Part shown: piece by piece, positions 7,398-15,076 of the stretch | Layout: each line of letters begins with the position of its first letter | Position numbering within the stretch: position 1 is the stretch's first letter | Source: Roseateles sp. DAIF2 | GTDB taxonomy: Bacteria; Pseudomonadota; Gammaproteobacteria; Burkholderiales; Burkholderiaceae_C | Reading direction: 5' to 3' | Length of the DNA: 64,000 nucleotides | Assembly (NCBI RefSeq): GCF_015624425.1 | Contig: NZ_CP049919.1 | Span: 4,836,001 to 4,900,000 of the forward strand | Program-made: the position numbers and the translations under genes | The notes under the pieces: generated by a model | Told to the model about the DNA's origin: nothing | Databases searched by the model: none | Seen by the model: only the letters and a program-made list of their open reading frames with translations

Positions 7398-9341
7398 TCA
7401 AGCCCGGGGGAGCAGCGCCCGGCAGGCCTGCTGCATCTCGGCCGCGCCGTCGCCGGCATCGATCAGCGGCAGCACCGCGGCCAGCGGGTTCAGCGCCGCC
7501 AGCAGCGCGGCCGGCACCAGGCGGCGCGCCAGCGGCCCCCGCTCCAGCGACAGCTGCGGCGCGCTCAGCGGCCCCTCGACGCGCAGCGGGCTGCGCAGCG
7601 CCAGCGGGCTGAAGTCCTTCGGCGCCACCTGCAGGCGCAGCGCCAGCTTTTCATCGGCCAGCGACAGGCTGCCATCGGCCCAGAGGGTCGAGTCGCGCGT
7701 GTCCAGCACCAGCACCTGCGGCGTCACCCGCCCGCCGCGGATGCGCAGATCGGCCACCGCGCATTGCAGCGGCAGCGCATCGTCGCCGCGCAGCCAGACG
7801 CCCAGGGTCTGCGCCAGGTCGATGCCGGCGGCCTCGACCGCCAGGTGCGAGATCCGGCCCTGCGGCAGATAGGCCAGCGCCCGTCCCTGCGCGCTGGCCA
7901 GCAGCTCGGCGGTGGAACGCCCCTGGCCGCTCAGCTGCAGCCGCCCGGCCAGCTGGCCGCTGACATAGGGCGGCTGGCCGCGCCCGCGCTCCTGGCGCAG
8001 CCAGCGCTCCAGGCTCAGGCCGTCCCAGTCCAGCTCGGTGCTCCACAGCGCGCGGCGCTCGTCGCGCCCGTCCAGCGTGATGCGCCCGCCCAGCCGGCCG
8101 CGCGCGGTGCGCAGATCCAGCCCCGACAGGGTCAGCACGCCACTCTGCAGCTGCAGCCGGCCGCGCGCCGGCGCGATCGGTTCGGCAAAGGCCGCGCCCA
8201 GGTCGATGCGCTGCAGCGCCAGCTGCACATCGGCATCCATCGCCTTCAGCGAGGGCAGGTCGAAGCGCCGTTCCGGCAACACCCGGCCGCCCGGCGGTTT
8301 GGCCGGCGCACCGGTCGGCACGCCGACGGTCGGCCCCAGATCGGCGAACCACAGCGAGGCGCCACCGAGCCGGCCGCTCAGCAGCGGCCGCGCGCCGGCG
8401 GTGTCGTAGACGAAGCTGCCCTCCAGCCTGCTGCGCCCCAGCGCGGCGCGCTCCACCTCGGCCGACCAGCGCATGCCCTCATGGCCCAGGCGCCCCTCGG
8501 CGCGGAAGGGCGCAGTGCTGGGCAGGGTCACGCCCAGCGGGTCGCCGATCGCCGCCAGCGAAGGGCCGTCGAGCCGGTAGCGCCCCTGCAGGCCCTGCAG
8601 CCCGACCAGCTCACGCAGCTGGCCCTCGAAGTCCAGCGCCATGCGGCCGGCGCGCAGGCTCAAGGTCAGCGGCACGGCGGCCGTGCCGCTGGCGATCCAG
8701 GGCAAGGCCGTCGGGCTGTTCAGGCTCGCCTGCAAGGGCTTGTCGCGGTAGCGGCCCTCGGCCTTGGCCCGCAGGCCCTGCGCGTCGATGGCGAGCTCAA
8801 TGCGGGCGTCGACCTGCAGCGGCCGGTCGCGCAGCCGGACCTGGCCGCGGTCCAGCTCCAGGCGTTCGAACTGCAGCAGCGGCCGCTGCCCGGGATCCGT
8901 GGGGGGCGCCGCGGGATCGAGTTGCCAGCTGGCGCGGCCCTCGGCATCGCGCCACAGCTCGGCGCGCAGTTCGCGCGCGCGCAAGAGGGCCAGGCGCAGG
9001 GTGCCGCGGCCCCGCCAGTCCCACAGGTCGGTGTAGCGCAGCGTCAGCTCGACGCCCTCGGCCTCCAGGGTCGGCGGGTCGGGTTGCCAGGCCGGGCCGG
9101 CGATCTGCAGCAGGCCGGCCTGCAGGCGCACCGCACCCCACAGGCCGATGCGCAGCGCGGCGGCGTCAGCCGCGTTGATCGAACCTGGCCGCAGCAGCAC
9201 CTCGCGCCCGAGCCGCTCCGACAGCTGCTGGGCCAGCGGCCGCGCCAGCCAGGGCCAGCCGCGCCATTCGCCGTACGCAAAGCCGGCGCCCAGCAGCAGG
9301 GCGCCGAGCAGCAGGACGGAGGCCAGGCGTGCCGGCTTCAT
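7398..9341 (-). CDS. AsmA-family protein
   Basis: 647 residues. One N-terminal membrane helix (about 5-25) is followed by a long, repetitive beta-rich periplasmic region, as in the AsmA/TamB bridge-like superfamily. The C-terminal part (RGRLGGRITLDG..., LSGQGRSTAELLASAQGRAL) resembles the conserved AsmA C-terminal domain, normally written G-x-G-x-S-x-x-L-L. Family members help move phospholipids between membranes and affect outer-membrane assembly. It follows the glycine-zipper and 65-residue genes on the same strand (36-bp gap to the latter), so the three probably form one transcript. Confidence 0.85.
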   Translation of the reverse strand: MKPARLASVLLLGALLLGAGFAYGEWRGWPWLARPLAQQLSERLGREVLLRPGSINAADAAALRIGLWGAVRLQAGLLQIAGPAWQPDPPTLEAEGVELTLRYTDLWDWRGRGTLRLALLRARELRAELWRDAEGRASWQLDPAAPPTDPGQRPLLQFERLELDRGQVRLRDRPLQVDARIELAIDAQGLRAKAEGRYRDKPLQASLNSPTALPWIASGTAAVPLTLSLRAGRMALDFEGQLRELVGLQGLQGRYRLDGPSLAAIGDPLGVTLPSTAPFRAEGRLGHEGMRWSAEVERAALGRSRLEGSFVYDTAGARPLLSGRLGGASLWFADLGPTVGVPTGAPAKPPGGRVLPERRFDLPSLKAMDADVQLALQRIDLGAAFAEPIAPARGRLQLQSGVLTLSGLDLRTARGRLGGRITLDGRDERRALWSTELDWDGLSLERWLRQERGRGQPPYVSGQLAGRLQLSGQGRSTAELLASAQGRALAYLPQGRISHLAVEAAGIDLAQTLGVWLRGDDALPLQCAVADLRIRGGRVTPQVLVLDTRDSTLWADGSLSLADEKLALRLQVAPKDFSPLALRSPLRVEGPLSAPQLSLERGPLARRLVPAALLAALNPLAAVLPLIDAGDGAAEMQQACRALLPRA

Positions 9342-9377
9342 CGCGGCTCCCGCTTGTCGCCGCCGCGCGCCCGGGCC

Positions 9378-9575
9378 TCATCGGCGCGGCTCCGCCCCCA
9401 TCTCGTCGGCAGATCCGGGCGTCGCCAGAAAGGGGAAGGCGCCCTCATAGCCGAGCGCGGGCTCGACCGGTGCCGCCTCGGCGGCGGCGTTCAGGGCCCA
9501 GGGCAGCTGCAGCGCGGCCGGCGGCCAGGACTGCAGGGAGTTCCAATGCGGGTTGGCGACGAAGCTGCTGTGCAT
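9378..9575 (-). CDS. Small hypothetical protein
   Basis: 65 residues with no recognisable domain, signal peptide or membrane helix; Ala/Pro-rich with several aromatic residues near the N-terminus (MHSSFVANPHWNSLQSW). Reality is supported by a strong ribosome-binding site (AAGGAG, 8 bases before the ATG) and by its place between the glycine-zipper lipoprotein and AsmA genes in the same orientation with short gaps. Function unknown. Confidence 0.55.
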   Translation of the reverse strand: MHSSFVANPHWNSLQSWPPAALQLPWALNAAAEAAPVEPALGYEGAFPFLATPGSADEMGAEPRR

Positions 9576-9618
9576 GGCGTGGGCTCCTTGATCAGGGGTT
9601 CGCGCGATCGGGCGGCTC

Positions 9619-9843
9619 TCAGCGGCGCTTCTTGCCGAGCTCGTTGCCGATCACGCCGCCGGCGACCGCGCCGCCGACCGTGCCGACCGTGCTGCCGCCG
9701 GTGGCGGCCGCGCCGACCACGCCGCCGACGGCGGTGCCGACCACGGTGCTGACCTCGCGATGGCTCATGCTGGCGCAGGCGCCCAGGCTCAGGGTCAGCG
9801 CAATCGCGCTCAGGCTCAGGGGAAGGCGGATGTACTTGTTCAT
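9619..9843 (-). CDS. Glycine-zipper lipoprotein (OsmB-like)
   Basis: 74 residues. A lipoprotein signal (LSLSAIALTLSLGAC, lipobox cysteine about 23) is followed by two glycine-zipper helices with G-x-x-x-G spacing (VVGTAVGGVVGAAATGG and VGGAVAGGVIGNELG) and a basic end (KKRR). This is the layout of OsmB-type osmotic and stress lipoproteins. AAGGAG lies ahead of the ATG at 9843. Palindrome site E is 80 bp upstream, and the gene heads a probable three-gene unit with the 65-residue protein and AsmA. Confidence 0.85.
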   Translation of the reverse strand: MNKYIRLPLSLSAIALTLSLGACASMSHREVSTVVGTAVGGVVGAAATGGSTVGTVGGAVAGGVIGNELGKKRR

Positions 9844-9922
9844 GGGGTGCTCCTTCAACAGGGATGATTCAAGTGTGGGCGCCGCGGCGGGAGCGCGGAA
9901 TCGGCCAAGCGCGCGGTCCCCT

Positions 9923-9938
9923 GTCGGACTGCGCCGAC
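9923..9938. promoter_or_regulatory. Palindrome site E (GTCGG-N6-CCGAC)
   Basis: GTCGG-ACTGCG-CCGAC lies 80 bp upstream of the glycine-zipper gene and just beyond the stop of the hemerythrin gene, so it points to control of the former. Same 5-6-5 layout as the other four sites. Confidence 0.5.
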
Positions 9939-9947
9939 AAGCGCGCT

Positions 9948-10469
9948 TCAGTGCAGCGGCCCCGGCCCGGGTGCGGCGAACAGCAGCGCCGGATCACGGT
10001 CCGCCGCATCCAGCAGCTGGCGCTGGCGCCCCAGCAGCTGCTGGCCCAGGCCGCGCAGGTCCAGGCCCATATCGTCCAGGCGCGGGAACAGCCGGGTCTG
10101 CTCATGCTCGAACAGCCGGTCCAGGCGCTCCGACAGCTCGGCCAGGCGGGTCCCGCCCAGCGGCTCGGCACCGGGGTCCGGGCACAGCGCGGCCAGCAGC
10201 TGCCGGACGTCGCGCTGCTCGGCCTCCAGGCTGTCGACCAGGCGGTCGTCGGCGAGCAGTTCGCGCGCCGCCGGGTAGAGGATCTCCTCCTGCAGATGCA
10301 GATGCACCGCGATCGCGGTGCAGAAGCTGCGCGTCAGCGTCTGCGCGTCGCGGGCGCTGAGCCCGCGCCGGGCGCCGCGGTAGCGCAGCAGCAGGTCGTG
10401 GATCAGGGCCTGCTGGCGCACCAGCAGGCGCAGCACATTGACCGGGGGATAGGCGGCGCCATCGTCCAT
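9948..10469 (-). CDS. Hemerythrin HHE-domain protein
   Basis: 173 residues forming a four-helix bundle that binds a di-iron centre. Candidate ligands are the histidine in QALIHDLLLRY, H and E in HLHLQEEILYPAA, and H and E in LFEHEQTRLFP. Cytoplasmic HHE proteins sense or buffer oxygen, NO or iron under stress; which applies is unknown. I start at MDDGAAYPPV (ATG at 10469), preceded by GAGGAG, rather than at the longer open frame. Palindrome site D lies 94 bp upstream, shared with the divergent membrane-protein gene at 10645. Confidence 0.85.
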   Translation of the reverse strand: MDDGAAYPPVNVLRLLVRQQALIHDLLLRYRGARRGLSARDAQTLTRSFCTAIAVHLHLQEEILYPAARELLADDRLVDSLEAEQRDVRQLLAALCPDPGAEPLGGTRLAELSERLDRLFEHEQTRLFPRLDDMGLDLRGLGQQLLGRQRQLLDAADRDPALLFAAPGPGPLH

Positions 10470-10562
10470 GCCGAACTCCTCGGGCCGCGGCCGGCGCGGC
10501 CCCTTCGCTCCAGTCTGGACGGCGCGCCGGGGTCCGTCTGCCAGCCGGCCCCGCGGCGCGGC

Positions 10563-10578
10563 GTAGGCCCAGGCCGAC
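10563..10578. promoter_or_regulatory. Palindrome site D (GTAGG-N6-CCGAC)
   Basis: GTAGG-CCCAGG-CCGAC lies in the divergent gap between the hemerythrin gene and the membrane protein at 10645 (67 bp upstream of the latter). Its left half matches sites A and B and its right half sites E and F, which links the two half-site variants. Confidence 0.5.
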
Positions 10579-10644
10579 AGGCATGACAAACGCGGCCACA
10601 GCGCCAACAATGCCGCACCGGATCCCCACCGGAAGGAGCGCACG

Positions 10645-11148
10645 ATGTTCGGATTGACCCCTCTCGGCACCCTGCACACCGCCATCAGCCTGGTGGCCCT
10701 GGCGGCCGGCCTGAGCGCCCTGCTGCGCGACGGCCAGATCGTCGCCGGCACGCGCAGCGGCCGGATCTACGCGATCGCCACGCTGCTGACCTGCCTGACC
10801 GGCTTCGGCATCTTCAACCATGGCGGCTTCGGCAAGCCGCATGTGCTGGGCATCGTCACCCTGGTGGTGCTGGCCCTGGCCTGGGCCGCCGGGCGGCGCG
10901 GCCTGTTCGGCGCGGCCGCGGCCTATGTCGAGGTGGTTGCCTTCTCGGCGACCTTCTTCTTCCACCTGATCCCCGGCGTCACCGAGACGACGATACGCCT
11001 GCCGGTCGGCAAGCCGCTGTTCAGCGGCCCGGACGATCCGGGCCTGCAGCCGATCGCCGCCGGGCTGTTCCTGCTGTTCCTGATCGGCGCGACCTGGCAG
11101 GTGCTGCGCCTGCGCCGCGCACGCCGCGGCGCGCCCCAGCCCGCCTGA
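10645..11148 (+). CDS. Four-helix membrane protein, unknown function
   Basis: 167 residues with about four hydrophobic segments: LGTLHTAISLVALAAGL, IYAIATLLTCLTGFG, VLGIVTLVVLALAWAAG and IAAGLFLLFLIGATWQVL. A conserved-looking stretch (FFFHLIPGVTETTIRLPVG) lies between the third and fourth. The basic C-terminus (RLRRARRG) should be cytoplasmic. Strong ribosome-binding site (GGAAGGAG) before the ATG. It resembles small DUF2306-like membrane proteins but I cannot assign it firmly. Site D upstream suggests membership of the local stress regulon. Confidence 0.75.
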   Translation: MFGLTPLGTLHTAISLVALAAGLSALLRDGQIVAGTRSGRIYAIATLLTCLTGFGIFNHGGFGKPHVLGIVTLVVLALAWAAGRRGLFGAAAAYVEVVAFSATFFFHLIPGVTETTIRLPVGKPLFSGPDDPGLQPIAAGLFLLFLIGATWQVLRLRRARRGAPQPA

Positions 11149-11216
11149 GGACCGACTCGGGCCGGCGCGGCCCGGCGCGTTGTTATGCTGGAGCCCCGCC
11201 CCTGTCCACGCCGCCG

Positions 11217-13319
11217 ATGCTCCTGCCGCGCTTGCCCGCCCATGTCCTGAATGGCATCACCGTCGCACTGGGCATCGGTCTGCTGCAGCTGCTGTTCACC
11301 GGCCTGGCGGGCGCGCCGGCCGCGCAGCTGGCGGTCAGCGGCGCGATCTTCGCCAGCCTGGCCGACCTGCCGACCACGGCCTCGCGCAGCTGGGGCCGGG
11401 TGCTGGCCGCCGGGTTGCTGGGCACCCTGGCGGCGCTGGTGATCGCGGCGCTGCGGCCCTGGCCGGCGGCGGTCGGCCTGGCGATCGCGCTGCTGAGCTT
11501 CGGTTCGATGCTGTGCCTGGCCTGGGGCCCGCGCGCCGGGCCGATGTCCTTCGCGGCCCTGCTGTCGATCGTGTTCACGATGGCGCATCCGCCCGCGCCC
11601 GATCCGCTGGCCGCGGCGCTGCACCTGGCCGGCTGGCATCTGGCCGGCGCGCTGGCCTATCTGGCCTGGTCGCAGGGCGTGCTGGCCCTGCTGCAGCGCC
11701 ATTACCGCAGCCTGGCGCTGGCCGCCGCGCTGCGCGCGACCGCGCGGCTGCTGGGTTCGCGCGCGGCGCTGCTGGACCAGGCGCCCTCGCCCGCCGAGGC
11801 CCAGGAGCTGCCGACCTGGCTGCGCGACGAGGCCCAGCTGGCCGAGCGCCTGCAGGCCGCGCGCGACCTGCTGTTCGCCGCGCCGGACACGCCGCGCGCG
11901 CGCCGCGAGACCGCGATGCTGCTGCGCGCGATCGACCTTCGCGACATCCTGCTGGCCAGCCGCTTGGACCTGGAGCTGCTGGGCGGCGACGCGCTGGCGC
12001 GCCGGGTGCGCGCGGCGGTGGCGGCGCGCCTGCTGGCGATGGCGGCCGAGCTGGAGCGCGCCGCCGACCGGCTGCAGGGCGCCGGCCTCCGCGCCGCGCC
12101 GCCCCCCTCCTTTGCAGACGTGCAGCTGGCGGCGCTGCGGGCCGAGCCCGACGATCCGCGCGCGCGGCTGCTGCCGGCCCTGATCGACCGGCTGCGCCAT
12201 CTGGACGAGGACGTGGGCCAGATCCGCAGCCTGCTGGACGGCGCCGATGCCGCGCTGCCGCTGACGCCGCAGGAGCTGCGCCTGTTCGTCGCGCCGGAAG
12301 GCTGGCCGCTGGCCGCGCTGCGCGGCCATCTGAGCCTGGCCTCGCCGGTGCTGCGCCATGCGCTGCGCTTCGGCCTGGCGCTGGGCACCGCCTACGCGAT
12401 CGCGCTGGCCCTGCCCTGGGCCTCGCATCCGCAATGGCTGGTGCTGAGCGTCGCGGTGGTGCTGCGCGGCAACCTCGAGCAGACCCTGGCGCGGCGCAAC
12501 GAGCGCGTCGGCGGCACCCTGCTGGGCTGCCTGCTGGTGCTGGGCCTGGCCCAGCTGCCCGGCGAGTCCTGGCTGAGCCTGGTGTTCCTGGTGGCCGTCG
12601 GCATCGCGCATGGCTTCGTGGTCGAGCGCTATCTGCTGACCGCGATCGCGGCCACCGTGATGGCCCTGCTGCAGCAGCATCTGGTGCATCCGGCCGCCGG
12701 CTTCCCGGTCGCCGAGCGCCTGGCCGACACCCTGCTCGGCGCGCTGCTGGCCTGGGCCTTCAGCTATGTGTTGCCCTCCTGGGAGCGGCGCCTGCTGCCG
12801 GCCGCGATCGCCCGCGCGCGCCAGGCCCTGCGCGCCTATGCGCACCAGGCCCTGGCCAGCGAGGGCGCGGCGCCGCAGCGGCTGGCGCGCCGCCAGGCCT
12901 ACGACGCGCTCGGCGCGCTGGGTGCGGCGCTGCAGCGCGGCGCGGCCGAGCCGGCGCGGGTGCGCCTGCCGCTGCGCGAGATCGCGGCCCTGCTGGACCA
13001 TGGCCAGCGCCTGATGGCCCATCTGTCGATGGTGCGGCTGATGCTGGCGCGGCGCGGCGCCGAGCTGCAGGACCCAGCGGTGCATCGGGCCCTGCGGGCG
13101 GCCGATGCCGAGCTGCAGACCGCGCTGAAGGGCGAGGAGGCCATGGAGCCGCCACCGCCCGCCGAGGCGCCGGCCCTGCTGCCGGAGCGGCCGCCGGCCC
13201 AGGACCTGAAACCCTGGCTGCTGCGCCGCCTGCGCGTCAGCGTGCACGATGGCCACCAGGTCGCGCGCGCCGCCGGCCAGGCCACGCGTGCGCTGGCCGC
13301 CCTGCAGGCGCAGCGCTGA
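11217..13319 (+). CDS. FUSC-family inner-membrane transporter (YccS/AaeB-like)
   Basis: 700 residues. Two blocks of membrane helices (about 10-155 and about 385-520) are each followed by a long soluble helical region, the duplicated layout of the FUSC (fusaric acid resistance) superfamily. The second block begins LRHALRFGLALGTAYAIALA and contains PHWLVLSVAVVLRGNLEQTL-like residues (HPQWLVLSVAVVLRGN...) and RVGGTLLGCLLVL, the signature region. Related proteins export aromatic acids or act as YccS-like membrane proteins. No membrane-fusion partner gene is adjacent, so substrate and partner are unknown. Confidence 0.88.
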   Translation: MLLPRLPAHVLNGITVALGIGLLQLLFTGLAGAPAAQLAVSGAIFASLADLPTTASRSWGRVLAAGLLGTLAALVIAALRPWPAAVGLAIALLSFGSMLCLAWGPRAGPMSFAALLSIVFTMAHPPAPDPLAAALHLAGWHLAGALAYLAWSQGVLALLQRHYRSLALAAALRATARLLGSRAALLDQAPSPAEAQELPTWLRDEAQLAERLQAARDLLFAAPDTPRARRETAMLLRAIDLRDILLASRLDLELLGGDALARRVRAAVAARLLAMAAELERAADRLQGAGLRAAPPPSFADVQLAALRAEPDDPRARLLPALIDRLRHLDEDVGQIRSLLDGADAALPLTPQELRLFVAPEGWPLAALRGHLSLASPVLRHALRFGLALGTAYAIALALPWASHPQWLVLSVAVVLRGNLEQTLARRNERVGGTLLGCLLVLGLAQLPGESWLSLVFLVAVGIAHGFVVERYLLTAIAATVMALLQQHLVHPAAGFPVAERLADTLLGALLAWAFSYVLPSWERRLLPAAIARARQALRAYAHQALASEGAAPQRLARRQAYDALGALGAALQRGAAEPARVRLPLREIAALLDHGQRLMAHLSMVRLMLARRGAELQDPAVHRALRAADAELQTALKGEEAMEPPPPAEAPALLPERPPAQDLKPWLLRRLRVSVHDGHQVARAAGQATRALAALQAQR

Positions 13320-13417
13320 GTCGCTTAACCGATTCGGCGCCACTCTGCCAAAACCCCATGCGGCGCTCGGGCGTCGGCCGACTTCGATAATTCGCGGTTT
13401 TGCGCCAGCCGTCCCCG

Positions 13418-14080
13418 ATGCCCGCCCCGCAGTCCCTCCGAAGTACCCCGCCCCTGGCGCCGTTCTGGCCGGCCCTGCTGCCACCGCTGCTGGCGGTGCT
13501 GAGCGCCCTGCTGCTGTGGCTGAACCTGCCGCCGACGCGGGTGATGGAGGTGATGGTCGAGGGCGGGCCGATCGAGCGCCTGACCGAATGGGGCTATATC
13601 GCCGTGGCCGGCGCGATCTGGCTGCGCCCGCCGCCGGCCGGCGAGCGGCGCGGCTGGCTGGCCGTCACGGTGCTGCTGCTGGCCGCGGCCGCGCGCGAGA
13701 TGGACTGGCACAAGCATTGGACCGGCACCAGCGTGCTGAAGGTCAGCTACTACCTGCATCCGGGCCCGCTGCTGCCCAAGCTGGTCGCGCTGGGCGTGCT
13801 GGCGGCGATCCTGGCCGCGGCCTGGCATTGGCTGCGGCGCCCGCGCGGCGAATGGTTGCATCCGGTGACGATCTGTTTCTTCGTCACGATGGTCATCTCC
13901 AAGATCCTCGACCGCGCGATCAATCTGCTGGCCGAGGACTACGACGTGCGTGTCGGCCCCAGCATCCATGCGCTGGTCTCGGCGCTGGAGGAATCGATCG
14001 AGCTGTCGCTGCCGCTGATCGCCGCCTACGGGCTGTGGCGCTTCGGCCTGCGCTGGCGGCGGGCGCGCCGCGCGGCTTGA
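13418..14080 (+). CDS. Polytopic membrane protein, unknown function
   Basis: About 220 residues with five or six membrane helices (FWPALLPPLLAVLSALLLWL; WGYIAVAGAIWL; WLAVTVLLLAAAA; VALGVLAAILAAAWHWL; TICFFVTMVISKILDRAIN; SLPLIAAYGLWRFGL). Conserved-looking charged sites inside the membrane region (REMDWHKHW, SKILDRAIN, ALEESIELSLP) suggest a binding site rather than a simple anchor. I start at MPAPQS (13418); a TTG six codons upstream is possible. It follows the FUSC gene by about 100 bp on the same strand. No family recognised. Confidence 0.75.
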   Translation: MPAPQSLRSTPPLAPFWPALLPPLLAVLSALLLWLNLPPTRVMEVMVEGGPIERLTEWGYIAVAGAIWLRPPPAGERRGWLAVTVLLLAAAAREMDWHKHWTGTSVLKVSYYLHPGPLLPKLVALGVLAAILAAAWHWLRRPRGEWLHPVTICFFVTMVISKILDRAINLLAEDYDVRVGPSIHALVSALEESIELSLPLIAAYGLWRFGLRWRRARRAA

Positions 14081-14132
14081 AAGCCGCGGCGCCGGCCTCA
14101 TGTCCCAGGACATAGAAAGGCCACGACCGACC

Positions 14133-14462
14133 ATGCAACAAGCCCAACAGAGCGGCCAGCTCGGACTGCCGCAACGCCTGCACAGCCTGGCCGCGATGGC
14201 CGCGCTGCTGGAGCGCCTGGACCGCCTCGCCGGCGATGCCAGCGCGGCGCAGTACCAGGAGGTCGCGCGCCGCGTCGGCCAGTTGCTGGAGGCGGCCGAG
14301 CCCGATGCCTATCTGGACCGGCTGCTGGCCCTGGCGCCGGCCACCGCCGAGCTCTACGAGAACCGGCATTACGCCGAGGCCGGCCTGTGTCGCTCGCCGC
14401 TGGATGCGGCCGCCGCGGCCGAGCTGGAAGCGCGCCGACTGATCGGGCGGCTGCGCGGCTGA
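14133..14462 (+). CDS. Conserved-type hypothetical protein
   Basis: 109 residues, mostly helical and soluble, with no cysteine-rich or catalytic motif except a short YENRHYAEAGLCRSPLDAA segment. No membrane helix. The ATG at 14133 follows AGAAAGG at a rather long spacing. An ATG at 14100 would add 11 residues and would overlap a TGTCC-CA-GGACA palindrome. Not recognised; it sits between the membrane-protein gene and the iron-control region. Confidence 0.55.
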   Translation: MQQAQQSGQLGLPQRLHSLAAMAALLERLDRLAGDASAAQYQEVARRVGQLLEAAEPDAYLDRLLALAPATAELYENRHYAEAGLCRSPLDAAAAAELEARRLIGRLRG

Positions 14463-14511
14463 GCACACACCGGCCCGGGAGGCCGGACATCGGAGCAATC
14501 ACCGCTCCGGC

Positions 14512-14547
14512 TTGACATGCGATAATTGCGAATAGTTCTTATTTGCA
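14512..14547 (+). promoter_or_regulatory. Promoter with Fur-type box ahead of the ECF sigma gene
   Basis: TTGACA at 14512-14517 could be a -35 element. The AT-rich stretch from 14521 (GATAATTGCGAATAGTTC, then TTATTTGC) is a degenerate inverted pattern resembling Fur boxes ahead of fecI-type genes in betaproteobacteria, and it stands out from the surrounding GC. It lies immediately before the ATG at 14555. Expected effect: iron-replete repression of the sigma/anti-sigma pair. The box is judged by eye. Confidence 0.6.
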
Positions 14548-14554
14548 AAACATC

Positions 14555-15076
14555 ATGTCCGCTCCCACCGCGACCGAGTCGCCGCTGAGCCAGCTGTACC
14601 GCCAGCATCATGCCTGGCTGCTCGGCTGGCTGCGGCGGCGCCTTGGCCAGCCGGAACCCGCGGCCGATCTGGCGCAGGACACCTTCCTGCGCCTGCTGCG
14701 CCCCGGTGTCGCGCTGCCGGCGGAGCTGCGCGCGCCGCGGGCCTATCTCAGCACCATCGCCCATGGCCTGCTGGTCAACCATTGGCAGCGCCAGGACCTG
14801 GAGGCCGCCTATCTGCAGGCCCTGGCGGCCCAGCCGCCGGCCCTGCACCCCTCCGCCGAGGAGCAGGCCCAGACCCTGGAGCTGCTGCTGGCGGTGCAGC
14901 GCATGCTGGACGGACTGGCCGAGCGGCCGCGCCGCGCCTTCCTGCTGGCCCGGCTGGACGGCCTGGGTTATGCCGAGATCGCCACCGAGCTGGGCGTCTC
15001 CGAGCGCATGGTCAAGAACTACATGGCCCAGGCCATGCTGCATTGCCTGCGCCTGCGTGGCGATACGAGCCCATGA
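14555..15076 (+). CDS. ECF sigma factor, FecI type
   Basis: 173 residues with sigma region 2 (LYRQHHAWLLGWLRRRLG...ADLAQDTFLRLLR) and region 4 (LDGLAERPRRAFLLARLDGLGYAEIATELGVSERMVKNYMAQAM). FecI-type factors turn on TonB-receptor genes in response to a surface signal relayed by a FecR protein. The next gene, FecR, overlaps its stop (ATGA), and a receptor with a signalling domain follows, so this is a complete cell-surface signalling set. I start at the ATG at 14555; a TTG four codons upstream is less likely. Confidence 0.93.
   Translation: MSAPTATESPLSQLYRQHHAWLLGWLRRRLGQPEPAADLAQDTFLRLLRPGVALPAELRAPRAYLSTIAHGLLVNHWQRQDLEAAYLQALAAQPPALHPSAEEQAQTLELLLAVQRMLDGLAERPRRAFLLARLDGLGYAEIATELGVSERMVKNYMAQAMLHCLRLRGDTSP

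Noticed and set aside
13373..13382. GTCGGCCGAC as a sixth copy of the palindrome family
   Set aside because: The half-sites abut with no 6-bp spacer, unlike the five true sites, and it lies outside the stress cluster.
10923..13484. An 853-codon open frame on the minus strand
   Set aside because: It is antisense to the FUSC transporter gene, has composition driven by third-position GC (Gln/Arg/Ala/Gly-rich) and shows no domain. Many long antisense frames in this window have the same origin, for example 23885-26158 and 51932-54814.
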